Shown here: positions 22,428 through 30,133 of the stretch, in pieces
Layout: each line of letters starts with the position of its first letter
Position numbering within the stretch: the first letter of the stretch is position 1
Assembly (NCBI GenBank): GCA_022709735.1
Contig: JAKLIG010000003.1
Span: 134,384-172,784, forward strand
DNA: 38,401 bases
Reading direction: 5' to 3'
Origin: Patescibacteria group bacterium
GTDB taxonomy: Bacteria; Patescibacteriota; Minisyncoccia; Moranbacterales; UBA2206
Translations under genes and position numbers: made by a program
The notes under the pieces: generated by a model
Database searches by the model: none
What the model was told of the DNA's origin: nothing
What the model saw: the letters and a program-made list of their open reading frames with translations, nothing else

Positions 22428-22531
22428 CTGCCTAATTTTTCTATTTTATTATAATGCCTCAACTGTTTTAGTCAGATACTCTTTATTCTTAGTTGGAAAA
22501 AAATGTAGCAAAGTAAAAAAATTTGGCAGGC
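22426..22531 (-). repeat. 106-bp promoter cassette with inverted-repeat ends, copy B
   Basis: Same length, ends and orientation as copy A (21786-21891). Contains CTGACT (22470-22475) - 16 bp - TATAAT (22448-22453) on the minus strand. It sits directly against the 5' end of tRNA-Thr(TGT) and overlaps its first two bases. Confidence 0.85.
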
Positions 22532-22541
22532 AAGCACATTT

Positions 22542-23237
22542 TTATTTCCCAAGCATCTTCTCTAGTTTTTTCATTTTACTCTTAACATTTTCATTTTGCG
22601 GATTAAGTTTCAGCACTTGTTTGAAACATTCCTTGGCATAATTCCAATTTTCAATTTCTAAATAATATTCTCCTAGTCGCTCATAAGCTTCAATGTCCTT
22701 GGGATTGGCCGCAATTCTTTCAACTAGTATTTTTTCCAAAATATCTTTTTTCTCTATTTTATTTTTCACTTCAATTTTTTCAGGTTCCAAAATATTTTCC
22801 GGATTTTTTTCTTTTTTTGACATTCTAGAAAAAAAATCTTTTTGCTTTTCTTCCCTTGCGAGATTTTCTTTTTCTTGCGTTATTTCCACTGCCTGGATAA
22901 CATTTTCTTCTTCTCGCGCCTTTCTTTTGTTTCTAATTGATTCTCCCCAGCCGGCAAAAACATTCTCCAATTTCAAAAATAATACTTTGAATTTTTTTGT
23001 TATTTTTTCCAAAAACAAAAGCATTTTGTGGTTGAAATCTTTTTTGTCCTTATCCTCTTCACCTTCCTCTCGTCTTAATTTTGCCCAAAAACTTTTTTTA
23101 GAAACGCCCGATTCATTTTCTGCCAAATTCTCTTCTTTGCTTAAATTAGCAACTTCCGGCGCTTTTTTTACCAAAAAAATAATTATGCCGACTAGGCTCA
23201 CAACTATTAACACTGGAGGAATAATTGAATATAACAT
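22542..23237 (-). CDS. Membrane-anchored coiled-coil protein with C-terminal TPR
   Basis: 231 residues. One N-terminal helix (about 3-24), a long highly charged region (about 40-170, mostly Lys/Glu, probably helical or disordered), then a TPR pair near the end (DIEAYERLGEYYLEIENWNYAKECFKQ). The TPR suggests protein-protein contacts; no catalytic motif. It begins one base after the stop of the RicT gene, so it is the last gene of the rpsB-tsf-ricT transcript. I recognise no named family. Confidence 0.75.
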   Translation of the reverse strand: MLYSIIPPVLIVVSLVGIIIFLVKKAPEVANLSKEENLAENESGVSKKSFWAKLRREEGEEDKDKKDFNHKMLLFLEKITKKFKVLFLKLENVFAGWGESIRNKRKAREEENVIQAVEITQEKENLAREEKQKDFFSRMSKKEKNPENILEPEKIEVKNKIEKKDILEKILVERIAANPKDIEAYERLGEYYLEIENWNYAKECFKQVLKLNPQNENVKSKMKKLEKMLGK

Positions 23238-23238
23238 A

Positions 23239-24015
23239 TTATTTAAGGTCTTCTTTTCTTATGCTTATATATTTCCCATTTTCTAATTTTACTTTTATCT
23301 CCTGGCTCATAGCGTTCACTTCTACAACCGTTCCCCTGCCTTCTTTTGTATCTAAAACGCTATATACCTCCGGCATTCCTTCCAAAAGATTTCTATATTG
23401 CTCCGCTTCATAGGCAAGGCAACACATGAGACGCCCGCAAAGCCCCGAGATTCTTTCCGTTCCGCGATGCGCTATTTGCTGGACTCGCGCCATATCAGTT
23501 GTGATGCTCGGAATGCTTCCCGGAAATTTAACACAGCAAAGCTCGCGTCCGCAAATTCCAAAGCCTCCTAATTTTCTGGCTTCATCTCGGCTTCCAATTT
23601 GTTGCATTCTGATTGATTTTTTGAGATCTTTCGAAAGAACCTTTACTAATTCTCGAAAATCCACCCGACCATCAGCAGTGAAAACAAAAATTGCTTGCTT
23701 CCCGTCCAAACTTATTTTCGCATCAATAATTTTCATCGCCAGCTCGCCCTTTTTCACTTCTTCATGGCATTTTTCTAAAAGAGCTTCTTTTTCTTTTTCA
23801 TATTTCTCCCAAATTTCAACATCTCTGGCTGTCGCTCTTCGAACTATTTCTTCCTGAGATTCTTCGCCAGATTTCAAATCAACTTCCAAAACTATTCCAA
23901 GTTCATTGCCGTTTTCCATCGGCACAATAATTTTGTCGTTCTTTTTAAGTTCAAAATTATTTTTATAAACTTTGGGATTTTCCCATGAATATACAGAAAC
24001 TAAAACATTGGACAT
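23239..24015 (-). CDS. ricT: PSP1 / RicT (YaaT)-like protein
   Basis: 258 residues with the PSP1 C-terminal domain. In Bacillus, RicT (YaaT) acts with RicA and RicF in an Fe-S complex that supports RNase Y-dependent mRNA maturation. Characteristic here are two cysteine blocks, GICGRELCC (about 152-160) and GLCGRLMCC (about 190-198), which carry Fe-S ligands in the family, and the core FTADGRVDFRELVKVLSKDL. It follows tsf by 6 bp. Whether partners exist in this organism cannot be judged. Confidence 0.88.
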   Translation of the reverse strand: MSNVLVSVYSWENPKVYKNNFELKKNDKIIVPMENGNELGIVLEVDLKSGEESQEEIVRRATARDVEIWEKYEKEKEALLEKCHEEVKKGELAMKIIDAKISLDGKQAIFVFTADGRVDFRELVKVLSKDLKKSIRMQQIGSRDEARKLGGFGICGRELCCVKFPGSIPSITTDMARVQQIAHRGTERISGLCGRLMCCLAYEAEQYRNLLEGMPEVYSVLDTKEGRGTVVEVNAMSQEIKVKLENGKYISIRKEDLK

Positions 24016-24021
24016 ATATTT

Positions 24022-24600
24022 TTACAATTCTATTCTCTTAAATTCTCCCACCTGGATATTTTCTCCAATTTTTCCAATTTTTTCTTTTATAAGCATTTCA
24101 ATCGTTTGTTCCGGATTCTTGACAAATGGTTGAGTGAGAAGCGATAGTTCTTCCCGAAATTTTTTTTCTTTTCCGATTAGTATATTTGGAATGAGTTTTT
24201 CCGGTTTGTTTTCATTTTTGAGTTGCTCTATCCAAATTTCTTTTTCCTTCTCAACAATTTCTTCAGAAACATCTTCTGGTCTTATATATTTTGGATTGAT
24301 CGCTGTAATGTGCATTGCAATATCCTTGGCTAACTCTTTAAATTCTTCATTTCTCGCCACAAAATCAGTTTCACAAAGAAGCTTAACTATTGCACCGACT
24401 TTTCCATTGGAATGGATGTAACTCATCACTACGCCTTCCTGCGTTGTTCGTTCGGATTTTTTGGAAGCTTTTTCCTGGCCCTTTTTTCGAAGAATTTCAA
24501 TCGCTTTTGCTTCATCTCCGTTTGCTTCTACTAGGGCTTTTTTAATATCCACCATTCCGGCGCCAGTTTTCTCTCTTATTTTTTTTATTTTATCTAACAT
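24022..24600 (-). CDS. tsf: Elongation factor Ts, short form
   Basis: 192 residues, near the short Thermus-type length and well below the roughly 283 residues of E. coli. EF-Ts exchanges GDP for GTP on EF-Tu. The N-terminal UBA-like domain begins MLDKIKKIREKTGAGMVDIK, and the core has MSYIHSNGKVGAIVKLLCET followed by DFVARNEEF, the EF-Tu contact. Only one compact core subdomain with the ending IGENIQVGEFKRI remains. It sits 6 bp after rpsB, the universal pairing. Confidence 0.95.
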   Translation of the reverse strand: MLDKIKKIREKTGAGMVDIKKALVEANGDEAKAIEILRKKGQEKASKKSERTTQEGVVMSYIHSNGKVGAIVKLLCETDFVARNEEFKELAKDIAMHITAINPKYIRPEDVSEEIVEKEKEIWIEQLKNENKPEKLIPNILIGKEKKFREELSLLTQPFVKNPEQTIEMLIKEKIGKIGENIQVGEFKRIEL

Positions 24601-24606
24601 ATATAT

Positions 24607-25422
24607 TTATTTTTCTTCTTTAATAATATCATTAGCATTTTCAATTTTATTCTTCCCGTCTAAAACAGCTTTTGCAACATACGACAGCATAAGTTTCAGC
24701 GATGACACAGCATCTTCATTGGCCGGAATCGGATAATCTACTTTTCCTGGATCGATATTTGTGTCCACTAGCGCAATCACCGGAATGTTTTTGTTTATTG
24801 CTTCCTTAAGCGCCAATTCATCTTCCATAATAGAAGCAATGAAAACTGCACCCGGCAATTTCATCATGTCTTTTATCCCGCCCATCTTGTTTTCCAGTCT
24901 TTCCAATTCTTCCGCCTTTTTCATCTGTTCAAATTTTGTATATTTTGCATATTCGCCTCTTTTCATTTTATCTAATCCGTCTCGCAGATATCTGGTTCGA
25001 CCGGAAATTGCGGAAAAATTAGTGAAAGTTCCACCCAACCATCTTTCCGTAATATATGGCATACCGCATTTCTTAGCCGCCGCTTCTACAATTTTTTTAG
25101 CTTGCTTTTTTGTTCCAACAAAAAGCACTTCCTGATTTTCTGAAATTACCTTGGAGATAAAATCCATCGCCTCCAAAAGTTTCTCTTTGGTTTTTTCCAA
25201 ATCCAAAATATTGATATTATCCTTAGTCGTGAAGATATATTTGCTCATCTTCGGACTTTTTCTAGATTTGTGGTGCCCAAAATGAACACCGCCCTTAAAC
25301 ATGTCTTCGAGATTGATTTCCAGTTTGGAAAAATCCAAATCTGAAAAACAATCAATTACCGGCTGTTTAGCTGGATTATTTTGATCAGCCATTCCGGCCG
25401 ATCCATTGTTATTTTCTTCCAT
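24607..25422 (-). CDS. rpsB: 30S ribosomal protein S2
   Basis: 271 residues. The S2 core starts at about residue 36 (LEDMFKGGVHFGHHKSRKSP) and includes VLFVGTKKQAKKIVEAAA, ERWLGGTFTNF and PVIALVDTNIDPGKVDYPIP. An acidic 35-residue extension precedes it; its start is backed by AAGGA eight bases before the ATG. First gene of rpsB-tsf-ricT-TPR. A consensus promoter and a leader of about 125 nt with several hairpins lie upstream, suggesting S2 autoregulation as in other bacteria. Confidence 0.95.
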   Translation of the reverse strand: MEENNNGSAGMADQNNPAKQPVIDCFSDLDFSKLEINLEDMFKGGVHFGHHKSRKSPKMSKYIFTTKDNINILDLEKTKEKLLEAMDFISKVISENQEVLFVGTKKQAKKIVEAAAKKCGMPYITERWLGGTFTNFSAISGRTRYLRDGLDKMKRGEYAKYTKFEQMKKAEELERLENKMGGIKDMMKLPGAVFIASIMEDELALKEAINKNIPVIALVDTNIDPGKVDYPIPANEDAVSSLKLMLSYVAKAVLDGKNKIENANDIIKEEK

Positions 25423-25431
25423 TATTTTTTC

Positions 25432-25549
25432 CTTAATTAATTATTTATCCCGCTTTTTGCGAGATCCACTACTTCTTGTTTTTGGCTTCTTTTTACCCCG
25501 CCTTTAGCAGGGACAGGAACGAAACCACAAAAAGTATGAGTTTTTATAC
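25432..25549 (-). promoter_or_regulatory. Structured rpsB leader
   Basis: On the minus strand the leader can form AAGTAT / ATACTT, CCCTGC / GGCGGG and ATCTCGC / GCGGGAT hairpins before the ribosome site. A candidate for S2-mediated autoregulation; no known consensus was matched. Confidence 0.4.
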
Positions 25550-25555
25550 TTATTT

Positions 25556-25584
25556 AATATACCAGCCCCATTCCCCCTTGTCAA
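25556..25584 (-). promoter_or_regulatory. rpsB promoter
   Basis: TTGACA (25579-25584), 17-bp spacer, TATATT (25556-25561), near consensus. Its -35 shares bases with the divergent rpmE -35. Confidence 0.8.
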
Positions 25585-25606
25585 TTCTCAAAAGCTATGC
25601 TAGATT
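25578..25606 (+). promoter_or_regulatory. rpmE promoter
   Basis: TTGTCA (25578-25583), 17-bp spacer, TAGATT (25601-25606). Back-to-back with the rpsB promoter, sharing the -35 bases. Confidence 0.5.
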
Positions 25607-25640
25607 ACTTTAGTATAAACAATAAAAACTATTGAAATAT

Positions 25641-25943
25641 ATGAAGAAAAACATCCATCCTAAGTATAATTCCGCCTCTAAGATAACTTGTGCTTGTGGC
25701 AATGTAATTGAGACCGGTTCTACTATTTCCGAGATGAAAATTGAAATCTGTGGCGCTTGCCATCCACTTTACACCGGAAAGAAAAAAGTAATGGACGCGA
25801 CTGGACGAGTTGATCGCTTCAAAAAATTGGCCGAAAAAACAGCCGTCAAAAAGTCAGTAGTGGTCAAAAAAAAGGAAAAATCCGTCAAAACCAAAGCGGA
25901 AATTAAGAAAGTAGTTTCCAAGAAGAAAAAAGCGAAAAAATAA
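25641..25943 (+). CDS. rpmE: 50S ribosomal protein L31, zinc type, with Lys-rich tail
   Basis: 100 residues from the ATG at 25641 (MKKNIHPKYNSASKI); the in-frame TTG nine bases upstream is less likely, as L31 normally begins this way. Zinc ligands: Cys17, Cys19, Cys37, Cys40. FTGKKKVMDATGRVDRF-like sequence follows. The last 30 or so residues are an unusual Lys/Val repeat tail (KKSVVVKKKEKSVK...), beyond the usual 66-75 residues, probably contacting rRNA. Divergent from rpsB. Confidence 0.93.
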   Translation: MKKNIHPKYNSASKITCACGNVIETGSTISEMKIEICGACHPLYTGKKKVMDATGRVDRFKKLAEKTAVKKSVVVKKKEKSVKTKAEIKKVVSKKKKAKK

Positions 25944-25955
25944 TCACACTTTTAA

Positions 25956-25983
25956 AAAACCACCCGTAAGGGTGGTTTTTTAT
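25956..25983. terminator. rpmE terminator
   Basis: ACCACCC / GGGTGGT stem with GTAA tetraloop, followed by TTTTTT on the plus strand and by T-runs on the minus strand. It probably also serves the convergent CARDB gene. Confidence 0.85.
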
Positions 25984-25991
25984 ATTTCAAA

Positions 25992-26942
25992 TTAATGAAT
26001 TGGAATTACATTCTTAGTTGAAGTATTATTGTCTTCCTCTTCTTCATTGACATCATCATCTGAATCAACAATCGCCTTCGTTGCATAAGTCGACCAGCTA
26101 GCATAAGTATATTCGCAAGAAACTTCTATGCTATCGCCGGCCTCAAGTTTATTGACTTCTCCATCACATGACGATGAAGCATGCGTTGACCACCATTCCC
26201 ATTTGAAATCTTCAGCATCAGTTTCTCCCTTATTTTTGATAGTAATTTTGACCTTAAATTCCTCTCCCATTACTGGATCATGATTAAATTCATATTTAGT
26301 AATAGTTAGATCGGCTTTATCATGCTTCGGAGTTACTTCTTTCGTAGTGATATTATTACTTTCGTTGCTTTCATCTACATCATTTTGCGAATCGACAATC
26401 GCCTTGGTCGTATAATCATCCCAACTCGTATAAGTATGATCACATTTGACTGTGCTGGCTCCGCCGGCAGAAATCGCACCTACTTTTTTCTTGCAGGATT
26501 GTTTAGAGGAAGTTGACCACCATTCCCAATATGATTCAGCAGATGTAGCCTGCCCCTTATTGCCAATTACTATTGTAGCGGTAAATTCAGACCCAACCTT
26601 TGGACTTTCGCTCAAAGTATAACTTTTCACATAAAGATCAGCTTTTTTGACTTCGGCGGGAGTGACGGTTGTTTCGGTTGTTGTCGTGGTAGTGCTAGTT
26701 GCCGAAGTTTTTTCAGTTACTGAAGGACTAGTATTATCATTTGCAACCGTATTATTTGAAGTTGCGCCATTTTTTTCCATTTCATTTTCAACAGGAGAAT
26801 TTTTTGAAGTATTATAAAGAAAAAGCGCACCCAATCCTACAAGTGCAATAGCTAAAATAATTATTATGGCTATCAGGAAATTTTTTGAATCAGACGCTTT
26901 GTCTGGTTCTGGCGATACATTTAGCATTGGTTCTTGTTCCAT
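25992..26942 (-). CDS. Membrane-anchored surface protein with two CARDB domains
   Basis: 316 residues. A short acidic cytosolic start, one membrane helix (about 22-42), a Ser/Thr/Asn-rich linker (about 50-98, with a run of Thr) and two repeats of an Ig-like CARDB domain (about 100-205 and 207-312). Each repeat begins KADLxxxxY, has GxEFxxxIxIxNKG, a WEWWST motif, two Cys and a TKAIVDSxxDVxExxExNN end. CARDB domains act in adhesion or protein binding at the cell surface. Own transcription unit; no clear Shine-Dalgarno. Confidence 0.85.
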   Translation of the reverse strand: MEQEPMLNVSPEPDKASDSKNFLIAIIIILAIALVGLGALFLYNTSKNSPVENEMEKNGATSNNTVANDNTSPSVTEKTSATSTTTTTTETTVTPAEVKKADLYVKSYTLSESPKVGSEFTATIVIGNKGQATSAESYWEWWSTSSKQSCKKKVGAISAGGASTVKCDHTYTSWDDYTTKAIVDSQNDVDESNESNNITTKEVTPKHDKADLTITKYEFNHDPVMGEEFKVKITIKNKGETDAEDFKWEWWSTHASSSCDGEVNKLEAGDSIEVSCEYTYASWSTYATKAIVDSDDDVNEEEEDNNTSTKNVIPIH

Positions 26943-27032
26943 ATTTTTGGACTTAATATTTATTTTTTAGAAAATCTTCTAGCGCTTTTATTATACCTCC
27001 ATTTTTCCAATAAATCAAAAAATTGCCACAAA

Positions 27033-27062
27033 AAAATCCCCCAGAAATAAGGGGGATTTTTA
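27033..27062. terminator. Bidirectional terminator after the ribosomal operon
   Basis: AAATCCCCC / GGGGGATTT stem with T-runs on both strands. It closes the infA-rpsI operon on the minus strand. Confidence 0.85.
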
Positions 27063-27080
27063 TATAAAAAGTATACTTTT

Positions 27081-27101
27081 TTAGCGTTTAGCCCACTGTG
27101 G
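27081..27101 (-). pseudogene. Second copy of the rpsI 3'-terminal codons
   Basis: Minus-strand codons CCA CAG TGG GCT AAA CGC TAA spell PQWAKR-stop, the same as the true rpsI end at 27206-27226 (CCT CAG TGG GCC AAA CGG TAG). All four differences are at third codon positions. It lies 125 bp downstream, next to a GTCCGC / GCGGAC hairpin, and is not part of an intact gene. Confidence 0.7.
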
Positions 27102-27205
27102 GTCGTCCGCCACAAGCGGACTCTTTGAAACCTTGCGGTTTCAATTCTTCCACCACGGGACAACTTACGTTTTCCCGACCCCTTTTCCTGCCTCATTGTG
27201 CCAAA

Positions 27206-27667
27206 CTACCGTTTGGCCCACTGAGGCGCTCGTCTCGCTTTTTTGAGACCGAACTTCTTTCGTTCCACCTCTCTCGGATCACGCGTAAGATATTTTTGCC
27301 CTTTCAGCGACTTTTTGAGTTCCTTATTAAAAACAACCAGCGCGCGAGCAATTCCAAGTTTCACTGCGTCCGCTTGAGCGCTTACTCCTCCACCATAAAC
27401 ATTCGCTTCAACATTAAATTTCACGCCTTCGCCAGCCAACGCCAAAGGAGCTTTTACTAAATCCGCCCAGCGGCTCACTGGGAAATATTCTTCCAATTTT
27501 TTTCCGTTTATAGAAAAAGTATTCTGCGCGCCTTTTTCTGAAAAAATTTTGACTCTAGCAATCGCAGTTTTTCTTCGGCCGACCGCATAAAAATATTCGC
27601 CCTTCAAAACAGCTTTTTCCTCTTTGACTATTTTCTCTTCTTTTTTTGCAATTTTCTTCGTTACCAT
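27206..27667 (-). CDS. rpsI: 30S ribosomal protein S9
   Basis: 153 residues with a Lys-rich extension of about 25 residues before the core. Core motifs: AVGRRKTAIARVKIF, NVYGGGVSAQADAVKLGIAR and the universal C-terminus KKARRAPQWAKR that reaches the P-site tRNA. It follows rplM by 15 bp, the conserved L13-S9 pair. Downstream lies a hairpin-rich 125-bp stretch ending in a second synonymous copy of the last codons. Confidence 0.95.
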   Translation of the reverse strand: MVTKKIAKKEEKIVKEEKAVLKGEYFYAVGRRKTAIARVKIFSEKGAQNTFSINGKKLEEYFPVSRWADLVKAPLALAGEGVKFNVEANVYGGGVSAQADAVKLGIARALVVFNKELKKSLKGQKYLTRDPREVERKKFGLKKARRAPQWAKR

Positions 27668-27682
27668 AATAATTTCAAAAAA

Positions 27683-28069
27683 TTAATCTATTTTATGTTC
27701 GTGCTTTTCGTCTTTATAAATAAGCATCCTCTTCATCATCGGACTTCGAAGTTTATTTTTCGGAAGCATTCCATAAACTGCGCTTTTTATAACTTCCCTG
27801 GAATCCTTTTTCATTTGTTCTTTGAGAGTCACATTTCGAACTCCGCCCGGATATCCACTGAAATGATGATATATTTTTCCTTCCATCTTGTTTCCAGTTA
27901 CATATAGGCTGTCTGCATTTATCACCACCGCAAAATCTCCCGCATCAATATGGGGAGTGAAATCAGCTTTGTTCTTGCCACGAAGAACCGCGACAATTTT
28001 CGTTGCCATTCGGCCAAGACTTTCCTTTTTAGCATCAAACAAATGATATTTTCTATTGATCGTTTTCAT
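27683..28069 (-). CDS. rplM: 50S ribosomal protein L13
   Basis: 128 residues, slightly shorter than the usual 140. Signature segments: RKYHLFDAKKESLGRMATKI, GDFAVVINADSLYVTGNKM, YHHFSGYPGGVRN and VYGMLPKNKLRSPMMKRML. Two bases separate it from the rplQ stop, so it is the penultimate gene of the operon. Confidence 0.95.
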   Translation of the reverse strand: MKTINRKYHLFDAKKESLGRMATKIVAVLRGKNKADFTPHIDAGDFAVVINADSLYVTGNKMEGKIYHHFSGYPGGVRNVTLKEQMKKDSREVIKSAVYGMLPKNKLRSPMMKRMLIYKDEKHEHKID

Positions 28070-28071
28070 AA

Positions 28072-28434
28072 TTATACAAATTCAATTATTGCTACTTTGG
28101 CGCCATCACCTTTTCGCGGAGCTAGTTTTATCACTCGGGTATAGCCGCTGTTTTTATTTTCAAATCTTTTCAGAAATTCTCCCATTATTTTTTTGATCGC
28201 TATTTCTGGAATATATTTTCCAAAATCTCTCCTAACGCCAAGTTTTTTTGCTTCGCTCTGACCCTTCTTGGCTTTGTTGATTATTTTGTCAATTCTTACC
28301 TTAAGCTCTTTGGCTTTTGCTTCCGTTGTTTTTATTTTTTCCTGCATAATCAAACTGCCCAGCATCGTTTTCCACAATGCTGTTCTCTGGTTTCTAGTTC
28401 TGCCGAATTCTTTTGTCTTGTTTTGATGTTGCAT
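28072..28434 (-). CDS. rplQ: 50S ribosomal protein L17
   Basis: 120 residues. Typical start MQHQNKTKEFGRTRNQRTAL and the block KIKTTEAKAKELKVRIDKII; GYTRVIKLAPRKGDGAKVAI at the C-terminus. 9 bp after rpoA, its usual neighbour. Confidence 0.95.
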   Translation of the reverse strand: MQHQNKTKEFGRTRNQRTALWKTMLGSLIMQEKIKTTEAKAKELKVRIDKIINKAKKGQSEAKKLGVRRDFGKYIPEIAIKKIMGEFLKRFENKNSGYTRVIKLAPRKGDGAKVAIIEFV

Positions 28435-28443
28435 GAGTTTAAT

Positions 28444-29409
28444 TTATTCAGTCTTCTTAAGATTCAATCCGAAATCACCAATCGCTTTTTTGATTTCTTT
28501 TATCCCTTTTGCTCCCATACCTTCTAATTCAGAAATTTCTTTTTCATTGAGTTTCACAATATCCCCGACATTCTTGATTTTCGCTTTTTCCAAAACATTT
28601 AGCGTTCTTGTAGAAAGGCTTTTGAGTCCCATAATTTCCACTTCCAATGGGTCAACGCCTTCTTTTTTTGCTTCTGGCTTATTTTCTTTTTTCTCTTCTA
28701 CTTCCTCTTCTTTTTCTTTGCCAGCTTTTCCTAGGTCTTTCAACACAGAAAATTGTTCAACCAAAATTTCTACGGATTTCAAAAAAGCTTCCTGAGGCGC
28801 AATGCTTCCGTCAGTTGTGATTTCTAAATTTATTTTTTCAAAATCAGTTCTTTTCCCAACACGCATGTTGGAAATAGTATAATTAACTCTTCGAATCGGC
28901 GTGTAAATAGCATCGACTGCAATCACGCCAACTTCTTTTTTCTCTCTATCTTGCTGTTCCACTGGAATGTATCCAATTCCGCTTGCAATTTCCATTTCAA
29001 TCTCCACTTCGCCTTTCGGGCTAGTGATAGAAGCAATGTAGGCATCACCATTGACGACTTCCACATTAGAAGTACATTCAATCATTGAAGCCGTAATTTT
29101 CTTTTCTCCCTTAACTTTCAAGTTAACTTTCACGCTCTCGTCTCCATAAAGTTTGAATCTGACTTGTTTCAAGTTTAGAATTATCTGAATGATATCTTCA
29201 GCTACATTCGGAATAGTAGAAAATTCATGCTTAACATTTTTGATTTTAACTGAAACGATTGCCGCGCCGGAAAGAGAAGAAAGCAAAACTCTTCGCAGAG
29301 CATTGCCCAGCGTTGTGCCATATCCCGGATAACAGCCTTCGATTTGAAAAATGGCCGTCTTTTTATCCGAGGAAGTGTATTTAGGTTTTTGAGGAAGTGA
29401 TATTTGCAT
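28444..29409 (-). CDS. rpoA: RNA polymerase alpha subunit
   Basis: 321 residues, normal length. N-terminal assembly domain (PGYGTTLGNALRRVLLSSLS, IEMEIASGIGYIP, RRVNYTISNMRVG), then a Lys/Glu-rich linker (about 230-255) and a complete C-terminal helix-hairpin-helix domain (LSTRTLNVLEKAKIKNVGDI, LEGMGAKGIKEIKKAI) for UP-element and activator contacts. It lies downstream of rpsD across an 86-bp gap with a strong palindrome (29426-29466). Confidence 0.97.
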   Translation of the reverse strand: MQISLPQKPKYTSSDKKTAIFQIEGCYPGYGTTLGNALRRVLLSSLSGAAIVSVKIKNVKHEFSTIPNVAEDIIQIILNLKQVRFKLYGDESVKVNLKVKGEKKITASMIECTSNVEVVNGDAYIASITSPKGEVEIEMEIASGIGYIPVEQQDREKKEVGVIAVDAIYTPIRRVNYTISNMRVGKRTDFEKINLEITTDGSIAPQEAFLKSVEILVEQFSVLKDLGKAGKEKEEEVEEKKENKPEAKKEGVDPLEVEIMGLKSLSTRTLNVLEKAKIKNVGDIVKLNEKEISELEGMGAKGIKEIKKAIGDFGLNLKKTE

Positions 29410-29425
29410 TTTAGCTTTTGGCTTA

Positions 29426-29466
29426 TAGCTTTTAGGGTTTAGCTTTAGGAATTTCCCTAAAAGCTA
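29426..29466. repeat. 12-bp perfect inverted repeat in the rpsD-rpoA gap
   Basis: TAGCTTTTAGGG and its complement around a 17-nt loop, within a tract of repeated TAGCTTTTGG / ACAGCTAAAA units. It would form a hairpin in the operon mRNA between rpsD and rpoA, without a T-run, so more likely a processing, stability or attenuation element than a full terminator. Confidence 0.6.
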
Positions 29467-29495
29467 ACAGCTAAAAACTAACAGCTATATTAAAT

Positions 29496-30128
29496 TTATC
29501 GAGAATAATATTCAACTACGACTTGAGCATCCACATTTATCCCAATGTCATTTCTTTGTGGATGACTCAAAATTATTCCAGCCTTTTTCTCAGCATCAAA
29601 ACTTATCCAAGCTGGAAAATCTTTTTTATTTTTGAGTATCTGATCTAAATTTTTGAAATAATTTCTTTCTTGTTTGGCGTTGTTTAGACCAACTGTTTGT
29701 CCGATTTTAGTTTCATAAGAAGGAATAGAAACTTTTTTTCCGTTAACGCTGATAAGACCGTGATTCACAAGTTGCCTTGCCAAAGATCTTGAGCTGGCAA
29801 GTCCTAATCGATAAACGACATTATCCAGTCGCATTTCCAATCGATTGAGAAGCAAATCTCCCGTGATACCTTTTTTTCCTTTCACTTCTTCGAAATGCTT
29901 TCGAAATTGTCTTTCCAAAATTCCATAAATTCTTTTAATTTTCTGTTTTGTCATAAGTTGCATTCCGAATTCGCTCATTCCTCGCTTGATTTTTTTTCCA
30001 TGTGCTCCCGGCGCGTAAGCACGCTTAATCATCGCGCACTTTGGCGTGTTGCAACGGTCGCCCTTAAGAAAAAGCTTGTCTCCAGCTCTTCGGCATTTTC
30101 TGCATTTTGCCTCTGTATCTCGTGCCAT
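29496..30128 (-). CDS. rpsD: 30S ribosomal protein S4, zinc type
   Basis: 210 residues. N-terminal zinc site Cys9, Cys12, Cys26, Cys31, then the body and an S4 RNA-binding domain (RLDNVVYRLGLASSRSLARQ, VNHGLISVNGKKV). S4 is a primary 16S rRNA binder and often the translational repressor of this operon. 6 bp after rpsK. Confidence 0.96.
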   Translation of the reverse strand: MARDTEAKCRKCRRAGDKLFLKGDRCNTPKCAMIKRAYAPGAHGKKIKRGMSEFGMQLMTKQKIKRIYGILERQFRKHFEEVKGKKGITGDLLLNRLEMRLDNVVYRLGLASSRSLARQLVNHGLISVNGKKVSIPSYETKIGQTVGLNNAKQERNYFKNLDQILKNKKDFPAWISFDAEKKAGIILSHPQRNDIGINVDAQVVVEYYSR

Positions 30129-30133
30129 AAAAT

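Noticed and set aside
26960-27196. 78-codon frame downstream of rpsI
   Set aside because: It runs through hairpins, the duplicated rpsI end and a terminator; composition is unlike real genes here.
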